A DNA stretch of 64,000 bases from positions 62,001 to 126,000 of the forward strand of contig CAVQYV010000004.1 in assembly GCA_963718295.1 (NCBI GenBank), written 5' to 3'. This document shows, in pieces, positions 17,054 to 25,569 of the stretch (positions within the stretch are counted from its first letter, which is position 1; every line of letters starts with the position of its first letter). Under the pieces are notes generated by a model. It did no database searches and had not been told where the DNA came from. It worked only from the letters and a program-made list of their open reading frames with translations. The translations under genes and the position numbers were made by a program. Origin of the DNA: CAVQYV01 sp963718295 [NCBI: uncultured Methylomirabilota bacterium]. Its GTDB lineage: Bacteria; Methylomirabilota; Methylomirabilia; CAVQYV01.

Positions 17054-17464
17054 ATTTCCCCCTTTCACCTGGGCAGGGGTCCCAATTGCACCTTGCTGGG
17101 TCGGGTCGGGCCCCTCAATCCACAAAAAGGCACCGTCATTCTCATGCTAAAAGGACCTATTCGGTGTGTCACACATGTTTCTCTTCCGGCTCGTGCCGAA
17201 AGATGGGCAGGCATGATGCTATCCTTGAGGAGTTGAGATCCCCATGGGCAATTCTGGGTTTGGGAAATGGAGCTTGGCTGGTCTGTCATTTACCCCTCTA
17301 AGTCGGCCTTGTCAACGGATTTTTGCCCTCAACTTTCCCGAAAGCGGTCCCGCTGGCCAGTAAAAGGGCAGGGCCCTTTCTGACCCCGTCCCTATGATCG
17401 TATAACCGAGAACCGAGGCAAACACCCCTCAGCGCATTCCTTGTACCAGATTGACTCAGCATTC
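17054..17464. other. Intergenic stretch, nothing recognised
   Basis: No credible gene, RNA or repeat seen; it presumably holds the promoter of the 16598-17053 gene. Confidence 0.5.
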
Positions 17465-18370
17465 TCACCTCCCCTTGGGCATCTGAATACTGCTCGGCGG
17501 GGGCGATTCCCGGGGAGGGGCCGACGGCTCAGGAAATGGCAGGTTTTCCGGCTTTACCAATCGTATCCAGATGATACTCCGTAGCTTTCTGATCTGGGTC
17601 GCCTTGAAACCCGACTGCTCGACCAGGGAGATCCAATATTCGATTGTCAGTCTTCTCGCCTTGGAGTTGCGGAGATAGGACAGAACAAACAAGTGGGGAG
17701 TGGAGAGGAGGAAATAGGTGAAGTCGCGGACGTTATCGACAATTGCAACTTGGCCATCGTCTTTGAGCACACGGTTTACCTCCGCGAGGACCTTTCGCCC
17801 ATAATGGCCCAGGTGCCCCAAGACGAAGGCACATGTGATTGCATCAAAAGAACGTTCTGGAAAGTTTAGGTGGCCGGCATCCATATTCAAGAAATGGATT
17901 TGATTCTCTACTTTTTCGATTGTCGCATTTCTCTTGGCCCTTTCCCGGGAATGCCCTGAGGGCCGGGAAAGGCTGTGGAAGAAAGATAGGGCAGGAAGCT
18001 CTTGGGGATCCCACACATCAATGGCTACGACCTCTCCGGTCGGTACAACTTTTGCGGCCTCAATGGCATAGAGACCCAAGCCGCAACCGATGTCCAATAC
18101 CCTTCCATCGGTTGGAGGGGATAAATCTTTGAGCACGGATCTCGCCATGTCAATTCGATTTCCGGGGATGACAAACCGGGCCAAGAACCAGAGAAGGGTT
18201 GTTATGAGTCCATAACCCATAATGCCCAGCCCGAACCATGTCAGGGATGCAAAGTGAATGATCCTCGCAGCGAGGATCAGGGCGATCCCGATCGCTTCGA
18301 AAAGGGAGAGGATGACAAGCTGAGATCTCAGGAAATAGTAGCCGTATCTGGGCTTCTCACGAATCCCCAT
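17465..18370 (-). CDS. Membrane-anchored class I SAM methyltransferase
   Basis: 301 residues. Two N-terminal membrane helices (about 14-38 and 43-66) precede a Rossmann methyltransferase domain: motif I VLDIGCGLGLYAIEAA near 89-104, acidic motif VVAIDVWDP, motif IV FDAITCAFVLGHLGH and post-motif LKDDGQVAIVDNV. The tail is Pro/Ser-rich. Similar to methyltransferases acting on lipids or quinones at the membrane; substrate unknown. AAGGA lies nine bases before the ATG. Confidence 0.78.
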   Translation of the reverse strand: MGIREKPRYGYYFLRSQLVILSLFEAIGIALILAARIIHFASLTWFGLGIMGYGLITTLLWFLARFVIPGNRIDMARSVLKDLSPPTDGRVLDIGCGLGLYAIEAAKVVPTGEVVAIDVWDPQELPALSFFHSLSRPSGHSRERAKRNATIEKVENQIHFLNMDAGHLNFPERSFDAITCAFVLGHLGHYGRKVLAEVNRVLKDDGQVAIVDNVRDFTYFLLSTPHLFVLSYLRNSKARRLTIEYWISLVEQSGFKATQIRKLRSIIWIRLVKPENLPFPEPSAPPRESPPPSSIQMPKGR

Positions 18371-18462
18371 GGGACGGGAATCCTTTTGATTCGGCCGGTG
18401 ATAATGGATTCACTGTGATCATTCCGATGAGACCTGAAAATCGTGCCCCCAAAGCACTGGGA

Positions 18463-19590
18463 TCACCTGATCAGACGTCTGGTCAGACTCCAGAGGCCGT
18501 CGATGAAGAACACGAGGTGCGGCATTGGGTCAGCGAGAGAAATCTCAGTGTGGACGCGACCCCAGCGAAGCAGCTCGCGAAAGGTTCGGAGCTTGTTCGG
18601 TGTCTGGAGGAGATGTCGCAATTCCCCCAGCCAGCGGAATTCCAACCCGATTTCGTAAGTAAAACAGGGCTCGATTTCCTCTCCCAGGGCCAGTCGGTAT
18701 TGCATGAGAGCAAAATCCACCCCGCTGCGAGTCGAGATCTCGTTGGTCCCCGCCAGTCGGGGATTGAAATCGAGGAGCTTGGGTATACCATCTCGCCGGT
18801 CCCTCCGGAAATCCAGGTGGGCAACCCCGTGATACTGCAGTTTGGCGAGAAACTCCATCCCGACCCGCATGAACTCGCTGTTTTCGATCGTCCGACATGC
18901 GACCGGGGGACCGAAGGGCAATGGCGCGTTGCGAAGGCTGATGTAGGCAGAGCCGGCCATGGGCTTGCCATGAACACAGAATATCGTAAGTTCCAGGTCT
19001 TGACCTTCGATTTTCTCCTGGATGAGGGGGACCTCTTGGAATTGCCCCAGGGCCGAAGAAAGCTGGTCCGCATGGTGAACCATTTTGATTCCGATGCCCG
19101 AAACACTTCTTCGTGGTTTCAGCAAGACCGGGTAGGGAAGCTGGCTCCGGAGGTTTAATGCCTCCTCATGACTCCCGGGGCGAAAGGTCCGGGGGATGGG
19201 AATACCGTGCTGCTCTGCGTATTCGGCGAGTTGGCCCTTATCGGCCACGCCATGGAAGAGCTCTCGACGAGGAGATGGCACCAGTCTCACCAACCCTTGG
19301 TAGTCCTCGTGGTGGGCATAGACGACGGACCACCCTTGGTCGAAAATCGGCATTAGGATGTCCGGTTTCCATGCTCGCACCCGATTGATGATGGCGGCAT
19401 GGGTGGCCTCCAAACCATTTTCCAATGGAGGATAGGTGAAGCGATGCTTTGCGTACTGCGAGAAACAGGAGCGACCGAGCGGTTTGCTGCTTCCCACCAT
19501 GAGGGGGATACCCAAGCGCCCCAGACTCCTCACCACGCCGGTGGAGGTTCGAGACTCACCATCCAGTAGCATCACGGTGGGCAGAGACAT
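18463..19590 (-). CDS. ATP-grasp family ligase
   Basis: 375 residues with the carbamoyl-phosphate-synthetase-like ATP-grasp architecture. An N-terminal preATP-grasp fold (VMLLDGESRTSTGVVRSLGR) is followed by the nucleotide-binding PVLLKPRRSVSGIGI (KP and Gly loop), LIQEKIEGQDLE and the metal-binding LLDFNPRLAGTNE. It probably joins an amino group to a carboxylate. With the polysaccharide deacetylase-like gene upstream it could modify a surface glycan, but the sequence does not show the substrate. GGAG precedes the ATG. Confidence 0.78.
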   Translation of the reverse strand: MSLPTVMLLDGESRTSTGVVRSLGRLGIPLMVGSSKPLGRSCFSQYAKHRFTYPPLENGLEATHAAIINRVRAWKPDILMPIFDQGWSVVYAHHEDYQGLVRLVPSPRRELFHGVADKGQLAEYAEQHGIPIPRTFRPGSHEEALNLRSQLPYPVLLKPRRSVSGIGIKMVHHADQLSSALGQFQEVPLIQEKIEGQDLELTIFCVHGKPMAGSAYISLRNAPLPFGPPVACRTIENSEFMRVGMEFLAKLQYHGVAHLDFRRDRRDGIPKLLDFNPRLAGTNEISTRSGVDFALMQYRLALGEEIEPCFTYEIGLEFRWLGELRHLLQTPNKLRTFRELLRWGRVHTEISLADPMPHLVFFIDGLWSLTRRLIR

Positions 19591-19940
19591 GAGAGGCTCT
19601 CCTTGGCAATAGGGTCAGCGTGCAATTCCTGCTTATGGGGTGCGGGATGAATCCCCTTATGATGACGGCCCTCATGGCGACCTATCCTCGTGAATCCCAT
19701 GTCCTCGCGCCAGCAGAAAAGGCACGGCGAACTTCCGGCATCAAAGTCCAATTCGGTGCCTTCCATTCTGCTGATTCTGCTAATCAATGCAAAGAGATGG
19801 GTGAGCTTCGTGTGAATCGTTGGGGGATGGGACCTCAGGGCAAACTCCAGGGAAGATAGGGTTCCCGAATAGGCTATTTACCTCTCCGCCTCTCTCCTGT
19901 CAAATCCTTTTTCTTCTTTTTATTAAAACACACCTGAAAA

Positions 19941-19959
19941 CCCCGCCCTGTGGGCGGGG
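19941..19959. repeat. GC-rich hairpin copy 1
   Basis: CCCCGCCC-tgt-GGGCGGGG, repeated 113 bases downstream. No U-tract here. Confidence 0.6.
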
Positions 19960-20071
19960 ATGAAAGGTGCTCCTCCTAAAGGCAGAAGAAATGTGCCATA
20001 GGGAACCTCATGGCCCTCCGAAGGACTGCGCGTGTGGTAAGCAGTTGAAATTGTTTTAGGGTTTTCAAAAG

Positions 20072-20090
20072 CCCCGCCCCGTGGGCGGGG
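20072..20090. repeat. GC-rich hairpin copy 2
   Basis: CCCCGCCC-cgt-GGGCGGGG followed by TTCTTTATT, so this copy could terminate rightward transcription. With the copies at 19941 and 13929 it forms a small repeat family confined to the gene-poor region. Confidence 0.6.
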
Positions 20091-20225
20091 TTCTTTATTC
20101 CTTTTGTCGGATCCCCCACAATGAGTGGCTTATTCAAGATAGCTGTTGATTATCAATCGGTTAGGGGATTAGCCATCGGGAATGGCAGTTTTGGGGGAAA
20201 CTGGTTCCCTGAAATAAATGTTCCA

Positions 20226-20297
20226 GTTGCCTCATAATGAAATGTTACCGAAGCATAGCAAGCAGCAAGCATCGTTGCCTCATAATGGATGCTACCC
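20226..20297 (+). repeat. Two-copy direct repeat
   Basis: GTTGCCTCATAATG followed by a similar AATGTTACC / GATGCTACC stretch occurs at 20226 and 20274, 48 bases apart. Function unknown. Confidence 0.45.
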
Positions 20298-20838
20298 CAA
20301 GAGGGAGAAGATTGCTTTCAGTTTAGCCTCCACCCTCTTTCTCAGCAGGAAGGGATTCAGGTTTTCCAGTTGTAGGGTGAGCATGCATTGGATGGCTTGC
20401 GACAAATGGAAATTGCAGGTTATATTTAAAGATAGTTACATTGCGACATGCTGACCTTGCCCCCCAAGGTAGCCAGTGAGAACGCTAAGGTCTTGGACGT
20501 GCTTTTTGGGAGAGTGTGATCCTTAGGCGTGATCAAAAAGATTTTTCGTTCTGATACGAATCGTAAAGGGGGGGGAATGTCATCTGACGATTTGACTCGA
20601 TCCCTTATTCTATATTCTATTGGCGCTGATTTCCTTGACTGGCGCGTGCCACGCAAGCCTTGCCTGTGAGGGCTGGGGCAAAGGGGCACCATGCGATATG
20701 GAATCGGACTGCCTTTCCTGGAAGCCACGCCTGCAAGGGCGGGGAGCTTCACTACCAGGTCAGCAACCACCTGTCCTTTCTGGGCGGGCACGTCGATTTG
20801 CTGCGACAGATCTTCCCGCAAAACCAAGTCATTCCCAC

Positions 20839-20867
20839 TTGACATACGTAATCGATTGATATATATG
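20839..20867 (+). promoter_or_regulatory. Strong promoter ahead of the decayed tRNA-Leu and tRNA-Val
   Basis: TTGACA, 17-base spacer, TATATG. The expected transcript start is about 20874, at the 5' end of the tRNA-Leu-like sequence. Confidence 0.6.
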
Positions 20868-20870
20868 AGG

Positions 20871-20965
20871 TTACACCTGATGGAAAATTGTTTGAGAGAA
20901 GGATTCCGACGGAAATCCCTCGGGCCTTCCTGCCCGAACCGGTTCGGATGCGGTCCTTGGCACCA
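20871..20965 (+). pseudogene. Decayed tRNA-Leu
   Basis: Aligns along most of its length with the intact tRNA-Leu at 13383: shared blocks include GGAATTG-like D arm (GGAAAATTG), AAATCCCTCGGGCCTT, CCGGTTCG and GGCACCA. The acceptor 5' strand no longer pairs with the 3' strand and the anticodon loop reads CCGACGGA-like, so it should not fold into a working tRNA. Confidence 0.55.
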
Positions 20966-20984
20966 AAGGGGAGGGAATCTTTGA

Positions 20985-21059
20985 AGGCACGTAGCTCAGG
21001 GGGAGAGCGCTTGCTTGACACGCAAGAGGTCGGCGGTTCAAGACCGCCCGTGCCTACCA
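20985..21059 (+). tRNA. tRNA-Val (GAC)
   Basis: Acceptor AGGCACG/CGTGCCT, D arm GCTCAGGGGGAGAGC, anticodon loop CTTGACACG, T arm GGCGGTTCAAGACCGCC, encoded CCA. Confidence 0.97.
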
Positions 21060-21116
21060 TAAGCTATTTCGCCGAATGATCAATGAGTTCGACTAACGAA
21101 ACCGTTCCATAAGAGG

Positions 21117-21170
21117 GGCATCACTGGCGAGGCGCACTGAGGGAGGCGTAGCCTGTGGTGCCTTTTGTTT
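21117..21170 (+). terminator. Hairpin between tRNA-Val and thrS
   Basis: GGCATCAC pairs with GTGGTGCC (one G-U) and is followed by TTTTGTTT. It encloses a 30-base insert that can also pair (AGGC...GCCT). It can end the tRNA transcript or attenuate thrS; no T-box sequence is seen. Confidence 0.55.
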
Positions 21171-21216
21171 GGAATATCCGATCGCTTGGGGAAATCGAAA
21201 GCGGCCTGAATTGAAT

Positions 21217-23124
21217 ATGATGCGAATCAATCTCAAGGGCGGAAAGCAGGGGGAGTTCACCTCTGGGACCACGGTCTTGCAGGTGCTCCAGGCACTATCC
21301 GACGGGGCCCTGGCCAAGGCCGTGGCGGCTAAGGTCAATGGGGCCTTGATCGATCTGAGCGCCCCCCTCCATGAGGACTCCGAGATAGAGCTTGTCTCTT
21401 CTGACAGCCAGGACGGGATCTCCATCCTGCGTCACAGCACCTCCCACGTGATGGCGGCGGCGGTCGGCCGACTCTATCCCGGGGTCAAGTATGGTATCGG
21501 GCCCGCGATCGATGAGGGCTTCTATTATGATTTCGATCTTCCCGAGACCTTGTCGGAGGAGGACCTGCAAAAGATAGAAGCCCAGATGCAACAGATCATC
21601 GAGCAGGATCAAGCCTTTCTCCGCCGGTCCATGAGCAGAGAGGAGGCCAAGGCCTTCTTTTCAGCGCGGAATCAGGAATGGAAGGTGGAGTTGGTGGAGG
21701 AACTCGAGGACGACAGCCCCACCGTCTATGAGGTGGGTGAGTTCTCCGATCTGTGTCGGGGACCCCACCTCCCTTCCACGGGGAAGATCAAGGCCTTCAA
21801 GCTGCTGAGTGTGGCAGGAGCCTATTGGAAAGGCAATGAGCGAAATCGAATGCTGCAAAGGATCTATGGGACCGCCTTTGCCGATGAAGCCTCTCTGGCG
21901 GAATTCCTCCACCACCAGGAAGAGGCCAAGAGAAGGGATCATCGCCGCCTGGGGAAGGAGCTCGACCTTTTCAGCATCCACGATGTCTCCGGCGCAGGCC
22001 TCATCCTGCTCCATCCCCGCGGGGCCGTCCTAAGACGCGTCGTGGAGGACTTCGAGAAGGATGAGCACCTGAGGCGGGGCTATCAGATCGTTTCCACGCC
22101 CCATCTCCTTAAGTCCGATATCTGGGTGATCTCCGGCCACTACGAGAACTATCGGGAAAACATGTATTTCACCGAAATCGATGGGGTGGAGTATGGGATC
22201 AAACCCATGAACTGTCCCGGCCATATGCTCATTTATCAAACTCAGATTCACAGCTACCGGGATCTTCCCATCCGTTTTTTCGAGCTGGGCACCGTATATC
22301 GTCACGAGAAGTCAGGCGTGCTTCATGGTCTTCTGCGGGTGCGGGGATTCACCCAGGACGACGCCCACATCTTCTGCCTGCCAGAGCAGCTCCAGGGGGA
22401 AATTGAGGGGGTGCTGGAGTTTGCCCTCTTCATGATGAAGACCTTCGGATTTGACTACCGGGTTACTTTGGGGACTCGGCCCGAAAAATTCATCGGAGAC
22501 GAGGCACATTGGGATCGGGCGACCTCGTGCCTGGTGGATGCCCTGGTGAACAAGGGCCTGGAATATGAGGTGGCGGAGGGAGACGGTGCCTTCTACGGTC
22601 CCAAGATCGATATCGCCCTGAAAGATGCCATAGGCAGGGCGTGGGACGGCCCGACCATTCAGGTCGATTTTGCCCTGCCCGAACGCTTTGATCTCTTCTA
22701 TGTGGGCTCCGATGGGAAGAAACATCGTCCGGTCATGGTGCACCGCACCGTGCTGGGGAGCATGGAGCGGTTTTTGGGAGTGTTGATCGAGCACTATGCC
22801 GGCGCATTCCCGGTGTGGCTTGCCCCGATCCAGGTTCGGATCCTGGCCTTAACCGAGCGGCAGCACCCATACGCGACTCATTTGCAGGACCTGCTGATCA
22901 AGGAGGGCCTGCGGGCGGAGATGGATCTCCGCAATGAAAAAATCGGCCTCAAGGTCCGGGAGGCGGAAATGCTGAAGATCCCCTATATGCTGGTGGTGGG
23001 TGACAGGGAGGAGAAGGAGGGTTCGGTTTCATTGCGGGAACGGAGCGGCAAGGACATGGGGCGGATCGCCCCGGAGGAATTCCTGGAGTTGGCCAGGAGG
23101 GAGAGCCGATTGCCCAGGAGCTGA
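21217..23124 (+). CDS. thrS: Threonyl-tRNA synthetase
   Basis: 635-residue class II synthetase, full length for ThrS. TGS domain at the start (INLKGGKQGEFTSGTTVLQV), then the SAD editing domain with HSTSHVMAAAV (HxxxH) and CRGPHLPSTGKI. Catalytic core motif 2 is FELGTVYRHEKSGVLHGLLR with Cys of KPMNCPGHM, and motif 3 is GAFPVWLAP-adjacent. C-terminal anticodon-binding domain with RAEMDLRNEKIGLKVREAE. Start taken at ATG 21217 (or 21220), just before the TGS fold. First gene of the thrS-infC-rpmI-rplT-pheS-pheT block. Confidence 0.97.
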   Translation: MMRINLKGGKQGEFTSGTTVLQVLQALSDGALAKAVAAKVNGALIDLSAPLHEDSEIELVSSDSQDGISILRHSTSHVMAAAVGRLYPGVKYGIGPAIDEGFYYDFDLPETLSEEDLQKIEAQMQQIIEQDQAFLRRSMSREEAKAFFSARNQEWKVELVEELEDDSPTVYEVGEFSDLCRGPHLPSTGKIKAFKLLSVAGAYWKGNERNRMLQRIYGTAFADEASLAEFLHHQEEAKRRDHRRLGKELDLFSIHDVSGAGLILLHPRGAVLRRVVEDFEKDEHLRRGYQIVSTPHLLKSDIWVISGHYENYRENMYFTEIDGVEYGIKPMNCPGHMLIYQTQIHSYRDLPIRFFELGTVYRHEKSGVLHGLLRVRGFTQDDAHIFCLPEQLQGEIEGVLEFALFMMKTFGFDYRVTLGTRPEKFIGDEAHWDRATSCLVDALVNKGLEYEVAEGDGAFYGPKIDIALKDAIGRAWDGPTIQVDFALPERFDLFYVGSDGKKHRPVMVHRTVLGSMERFLGVLIEHYAGAFPVWLAPIQVRILALTERQHPYATHLQDLLIKEGLRAEMDLRNEKIGLKVREAEMLKIPYMLVVGDREEKEGSVSLRERSGKDMGRIAPEEFLELARRESRLPRS

Positions 23125-23167
23125 GCCTCCTGGATCTATAATGAGAAACTGAGGAGGTGGATGGCCT

Positions 23168-23677
23168 ATCGGGAGAGCGGTGAGGGTTAACGAGAAGATC
23201 AAAGGCAGTGAATTGCGGGTTATCAATCCCAATGGTGTCCAATTGGGGATCATGAGCCCGCAGCAGGCGCTGCAGACAGCCATGAGCCTGGGCTTGGACC
23301 TGGTGGAGGTAGCGCCCGACGCGAATCCGCCGGTGTGCCGGATTATGGATTATGGGAAATACCGGTATGAGCAGAGCAAGAAAGCAAAGGATGCCAAGAA
23401 GAAGCAGAGCATCATCCAGGTCAAGGAAATCAAGATGCGCCCCAAGACGGATGAGCATGATTTCCAGTTCAAGGCCCGGCACGCAGAGAAATTCTTGAAG
23501 GAGGGCAATAAGGCCAAGATCACCATGATTTTCAGGGGTCGGGAATTGATGCATACTGATCTGGGAAGGAAGCTGTTGGATCGATTGGCCGAAGATCTCA
23601 AAGAGACTGCCATGATCGAGCAAATGCCCCGTCAGGAAGGAAAAACCATGGTTATGATCCTCGCCCCCAAACATTAG
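23168..23677 (+). CDS. infC: Translation initiation factor IF-3, probable AUC start
   Basis: About 169 residues covering both IF-3 domains: N domain [21 protein letters not shown], linker rich in Lys, and C domain [25 protein letters not shown] with [12 protein letters not shown]. An AGGAGG at 23152-23157 lies ten bases upstream of an in-frame ATC (23168), while the GTG at 23180 is 22 bases from it and has no ribosome site of its own. An AUC start agrees with the known habit of infC genes to use AUU/AUC/AUA, which lets IF-3 repress its own translation. The out-of-frame ATG at 23161 gives a nine-codon peptide only. Confidence 0.93.
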   Translation: MGRAVRVNEKIKGSELRVINPNGVQLGIMSPQQALQTAMSLGLDLVEVAPDANPPVCRIMDYGKYRYEQSKKAKDAKKKQSIIQVKEIKMRPKTDEHDFQFKARHAEKFLKEGNKAKITMIFRGRELMHTDLGRKLLDRLAEDLKETAMIEQMPRQEGKTMVMILAPKH

Positions 23678-23786
23678 CTTATCTTTTTCCTCGATTTCGC
23701 TTCCTCGTCGTTCGCTTTTGAGGAAAGGGATCATCATCCGCGCGTCGTTAAGGAAACATTTCCAACCAGGTATGAGGGAGGATGGT

Positions 23787-23984
23787 ATGCCCAAGATGAA
23801 AACGGCGAAAGGAGCGGCGAAGCGTTTCCGGTTTACCGCCCTCAAGAAGATCAGGAGGAGAAAATCCTTCGCCAACCACATTCTGACGAAAAAATCGAAA
23901 GATCGAAAGAGGAACTTGAGGGGGCCGGCATTGGTTTCCGATGCCGATTACGACCGGATGCGTCGGCTCCTGCCTTATGCCTGA
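23787..23984 (+). CDS. rpmI: Ribosomal protein bL35
   Basis: 65 residues, normal length. Starts [17 protein letters not shown] and is followed by [20 protein letters not shown], the hallmark of bL35. Ribosome site GGGAGGATGGT precedes ATG 23787. Part of the infC-rpmI-rplT operon. Confidence 0.96.
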   Translation: MPKMKTAKGAAKRFRFTALKKIRRRKSFANHILTKKSKDRKRNLRGPALVSDADYDRMRRLLPYA

Positions 23985-24084
23985 AGATCGCATTGCAGGG
24001 AAGAAGAAGGAGAAGTATGCGATCTCGGGGCTCGTTTGAAGGATTTCCTGTGAGAGATCAGTCACTTTATTGGGGAGGTTTGGA

Positions 24085-24444
24085 ATGCCTAGGGCAAGGG
24101 GAGGTTTCAAGACAAGGCGGCGGAGGAACAAGGTTCTAAAGCTGGCCAAAGGCTTTTGGGGGGGGAGGAGGAAGCTCTTCCGTACCGCTCAGGAGGCGGT
24201 CGATCACGCCCTCCGATATTCCTACCGAGATCGAAGGGCTCGCAAGCGCGATTTTCGGCGCCTATGGATTGTGCGGATCAACGCTGCCTCGCGGCAGAAC
24301 GGACTTTCCTATCATCTCTTTATTTCCGGACTCAAGAGGGCCGGAATCCTTCTCGATCGCAAGGTCTTGGCGGATCTGGCAGTGAAAGATGCGTCGGTCT
24401 TCAACCGTTTGGTAGACATCGCCCGTTCCCAGCTTGCTGCATAG
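24085..24444 (+). CDS. rplT: Ribosomal protein bL20
   Basis: 119 residues beginning [20 protein letters not shown] with [16 protein letters not shown] and [16 protein letters not shown], diagnostic for bL20. GGGGAGG precedes ATG 24085. bL20 binds early 23S rRNA and in many bacteria represses this operon. Confidence 0.97.
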   Translation: MPRARGGFKTRRRRNKVLKLAKGFWGGRRKLFRTAQEAVDHALRYSYRDRRARKRDFRRLWIVRINAASRQNGLSYHLFISGLKRAGILLDRKVLADLAVKDASVFNRLVDIARSQLAA

Positions 24445-24520
24445 ATGTTATGGATTTTCAAGGATGCCGCCAGGTGATTCCGGGCGGTATTTTTGTTGGA
24501 GGACAAGGAAAGACAGCGAG

Positions 24521-25546
24521 ATGTTCGAAGATCTGGCCCAGTTAAGGGATGAGGCGATCTCGGCAATCCGGGCGGCCCGGAGCCTGGATGATCTGGATAA
24601 GGTTCGTATCCAATATCTGGGACGCAAGGGATCCGTCACCTCCGTTCTTCGCGGCCTGAGCAATTTGCCCATGGAAGTGCGTCCAAAGATGGGAGAACAG
24701 GTTAATCTGCTGAAGGACGAGATGGAGGATCGCCTCCAGGAGCGGATCGAGGAGATCAAGGCCCAACAGCGGGAGGAGATGGAAAAGGAGGAGGGGATCG
24801 ATATTACGCTGCCCGGCCGGCCCCTCAACTTGGGATCGGTCCATCCGCTGACCGCCGTTTTCCGCGAGATCATCGAGGTCTTCTCCCATCTGGGCTTTGA
24901 GATCGCCGAGGGGCCCGAGGTGGAGTTGGACTATTACAATTTTGAGGCCCTCAACCTCCATAAAGACCATCCCGCCCGGGATATGCAGGATACGTTCTAC
25001 ATCTTTGATGACCTGCTACTTCGGACTCACACCTCCCCGGTGCAGATCCGGGTGATGGAAAAGCGTAAGCCTCCTCTCCGCATCATTGCCCCCGGGAGGG
25101 TGTATCGTAGGGATGATGACATCTCCCACACCCCGATGTTTCATCAGGTGGAGGGTTTCCTGGTGGATGAGGGGGTGAGTTTCGCGGATCTGAAGGGCAT
25201 CCTGGAGATCTTTGCCCGCCAGGTGTTCGACAAAGAGGCTAAAGTTCGCTTTCGTCCCAGTTACTTCCCCTTTACCGAGCCGAGCGCCGAGGTGGACATC
25301 GCCTGCATGATCTGTAAGGGAGCAGGGTGCCGGAGCTGCTCCCAGAAAGGATGGCTGGAGATCCTGGGATCGGGGATGATTCATCCGGCCCTCCTGGAGA
25401 GGGTGGGCTATGACTCGGAGAGGTGGACCGGTTACGCCTTTGGGATGGGGGTGGAGAGGATAGCCATGCTGAAATATGGGATCGATGACATCCGCCTCTT
25501 CTTCGAGAACGACCTGCGTTTTCTGCAACAGCTGCAAGGGATATGA
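24521..25546 (+). CDS. pheS: Phenylalanyl-tRNA synthetase alpha subunit
   Basis: 341 residues. N-terminal coiled coil ([20 protein letters not shown]) and class II core: motif 1 region [12 protein letters not shown], motif 2 [36 protein letters not shown] (Phe pocket and motif 3 approach) and [20 protein letters not shown] motif 3 ([15 protein letters not shown]). Start at [12 protein letters not shown], the usual PheS N-terminus. 23 bases separate it from pheT. Confidence 0.97.
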   Translation: MFEDLAQLRDEAISAIRAARSLDDLDKVRIQYLGRKGSVTSVLRGLSNLPMEVRPKMGEQVNLLKDEMEDRLQERIEEIKAQQREEMEKEEGIDITLPGRPLNLGSVHPLTAVFREIIEVFSHLGFEIAEGPEVELDYYNFEALNLHKDHPARDMQDTFYIFDDLLLRTHTSPVQIRVMEKRKPPLRIIAPGRVYRRDDDISHTPMFHQVEGFLVDEGVSFADLKGILEIFARQVFDKEAKVRFRPSYFPFTEPSAEVDIACMICKGAGCRSCSQKGWLEILGSGMIHPALLERVGYDSERWTGYAFGMGVERIAMLKYGIDDIRLFFENDLRFLQQLQGI

Positions 25547-25569
25547 AAGGACAAGGGGAGCTCTGACGG

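Larger units (their letters stand above)
19591..20838. other. Long gene-poor region with short repeats
   Basis: No convincing gene over ~1.2 kb. It holds two GC-rich hairpins, a short direct repeat and a frame at 20660-20842 with protein-like text (GGELHYQVSNHLSFLGGH) but no ribosome site or family match. Confidence 0.5.

Noticed and set aside
20660-20842. Short protein-like frame upstream of tRNA-Val
   Set aside because: No ribosome site, no family match and located in gene-poor DNA; mentioned only in the region note.
21060-21216. T-box riboswitch upstream of thrS
   Set aside because: No T-box consensus or Stem I features are visible; only a simple hairpin.
23161-23190. ATG at 23161 as the infC start
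   Set aside because: It is out of frame with IF-3 and closes after nine codons.
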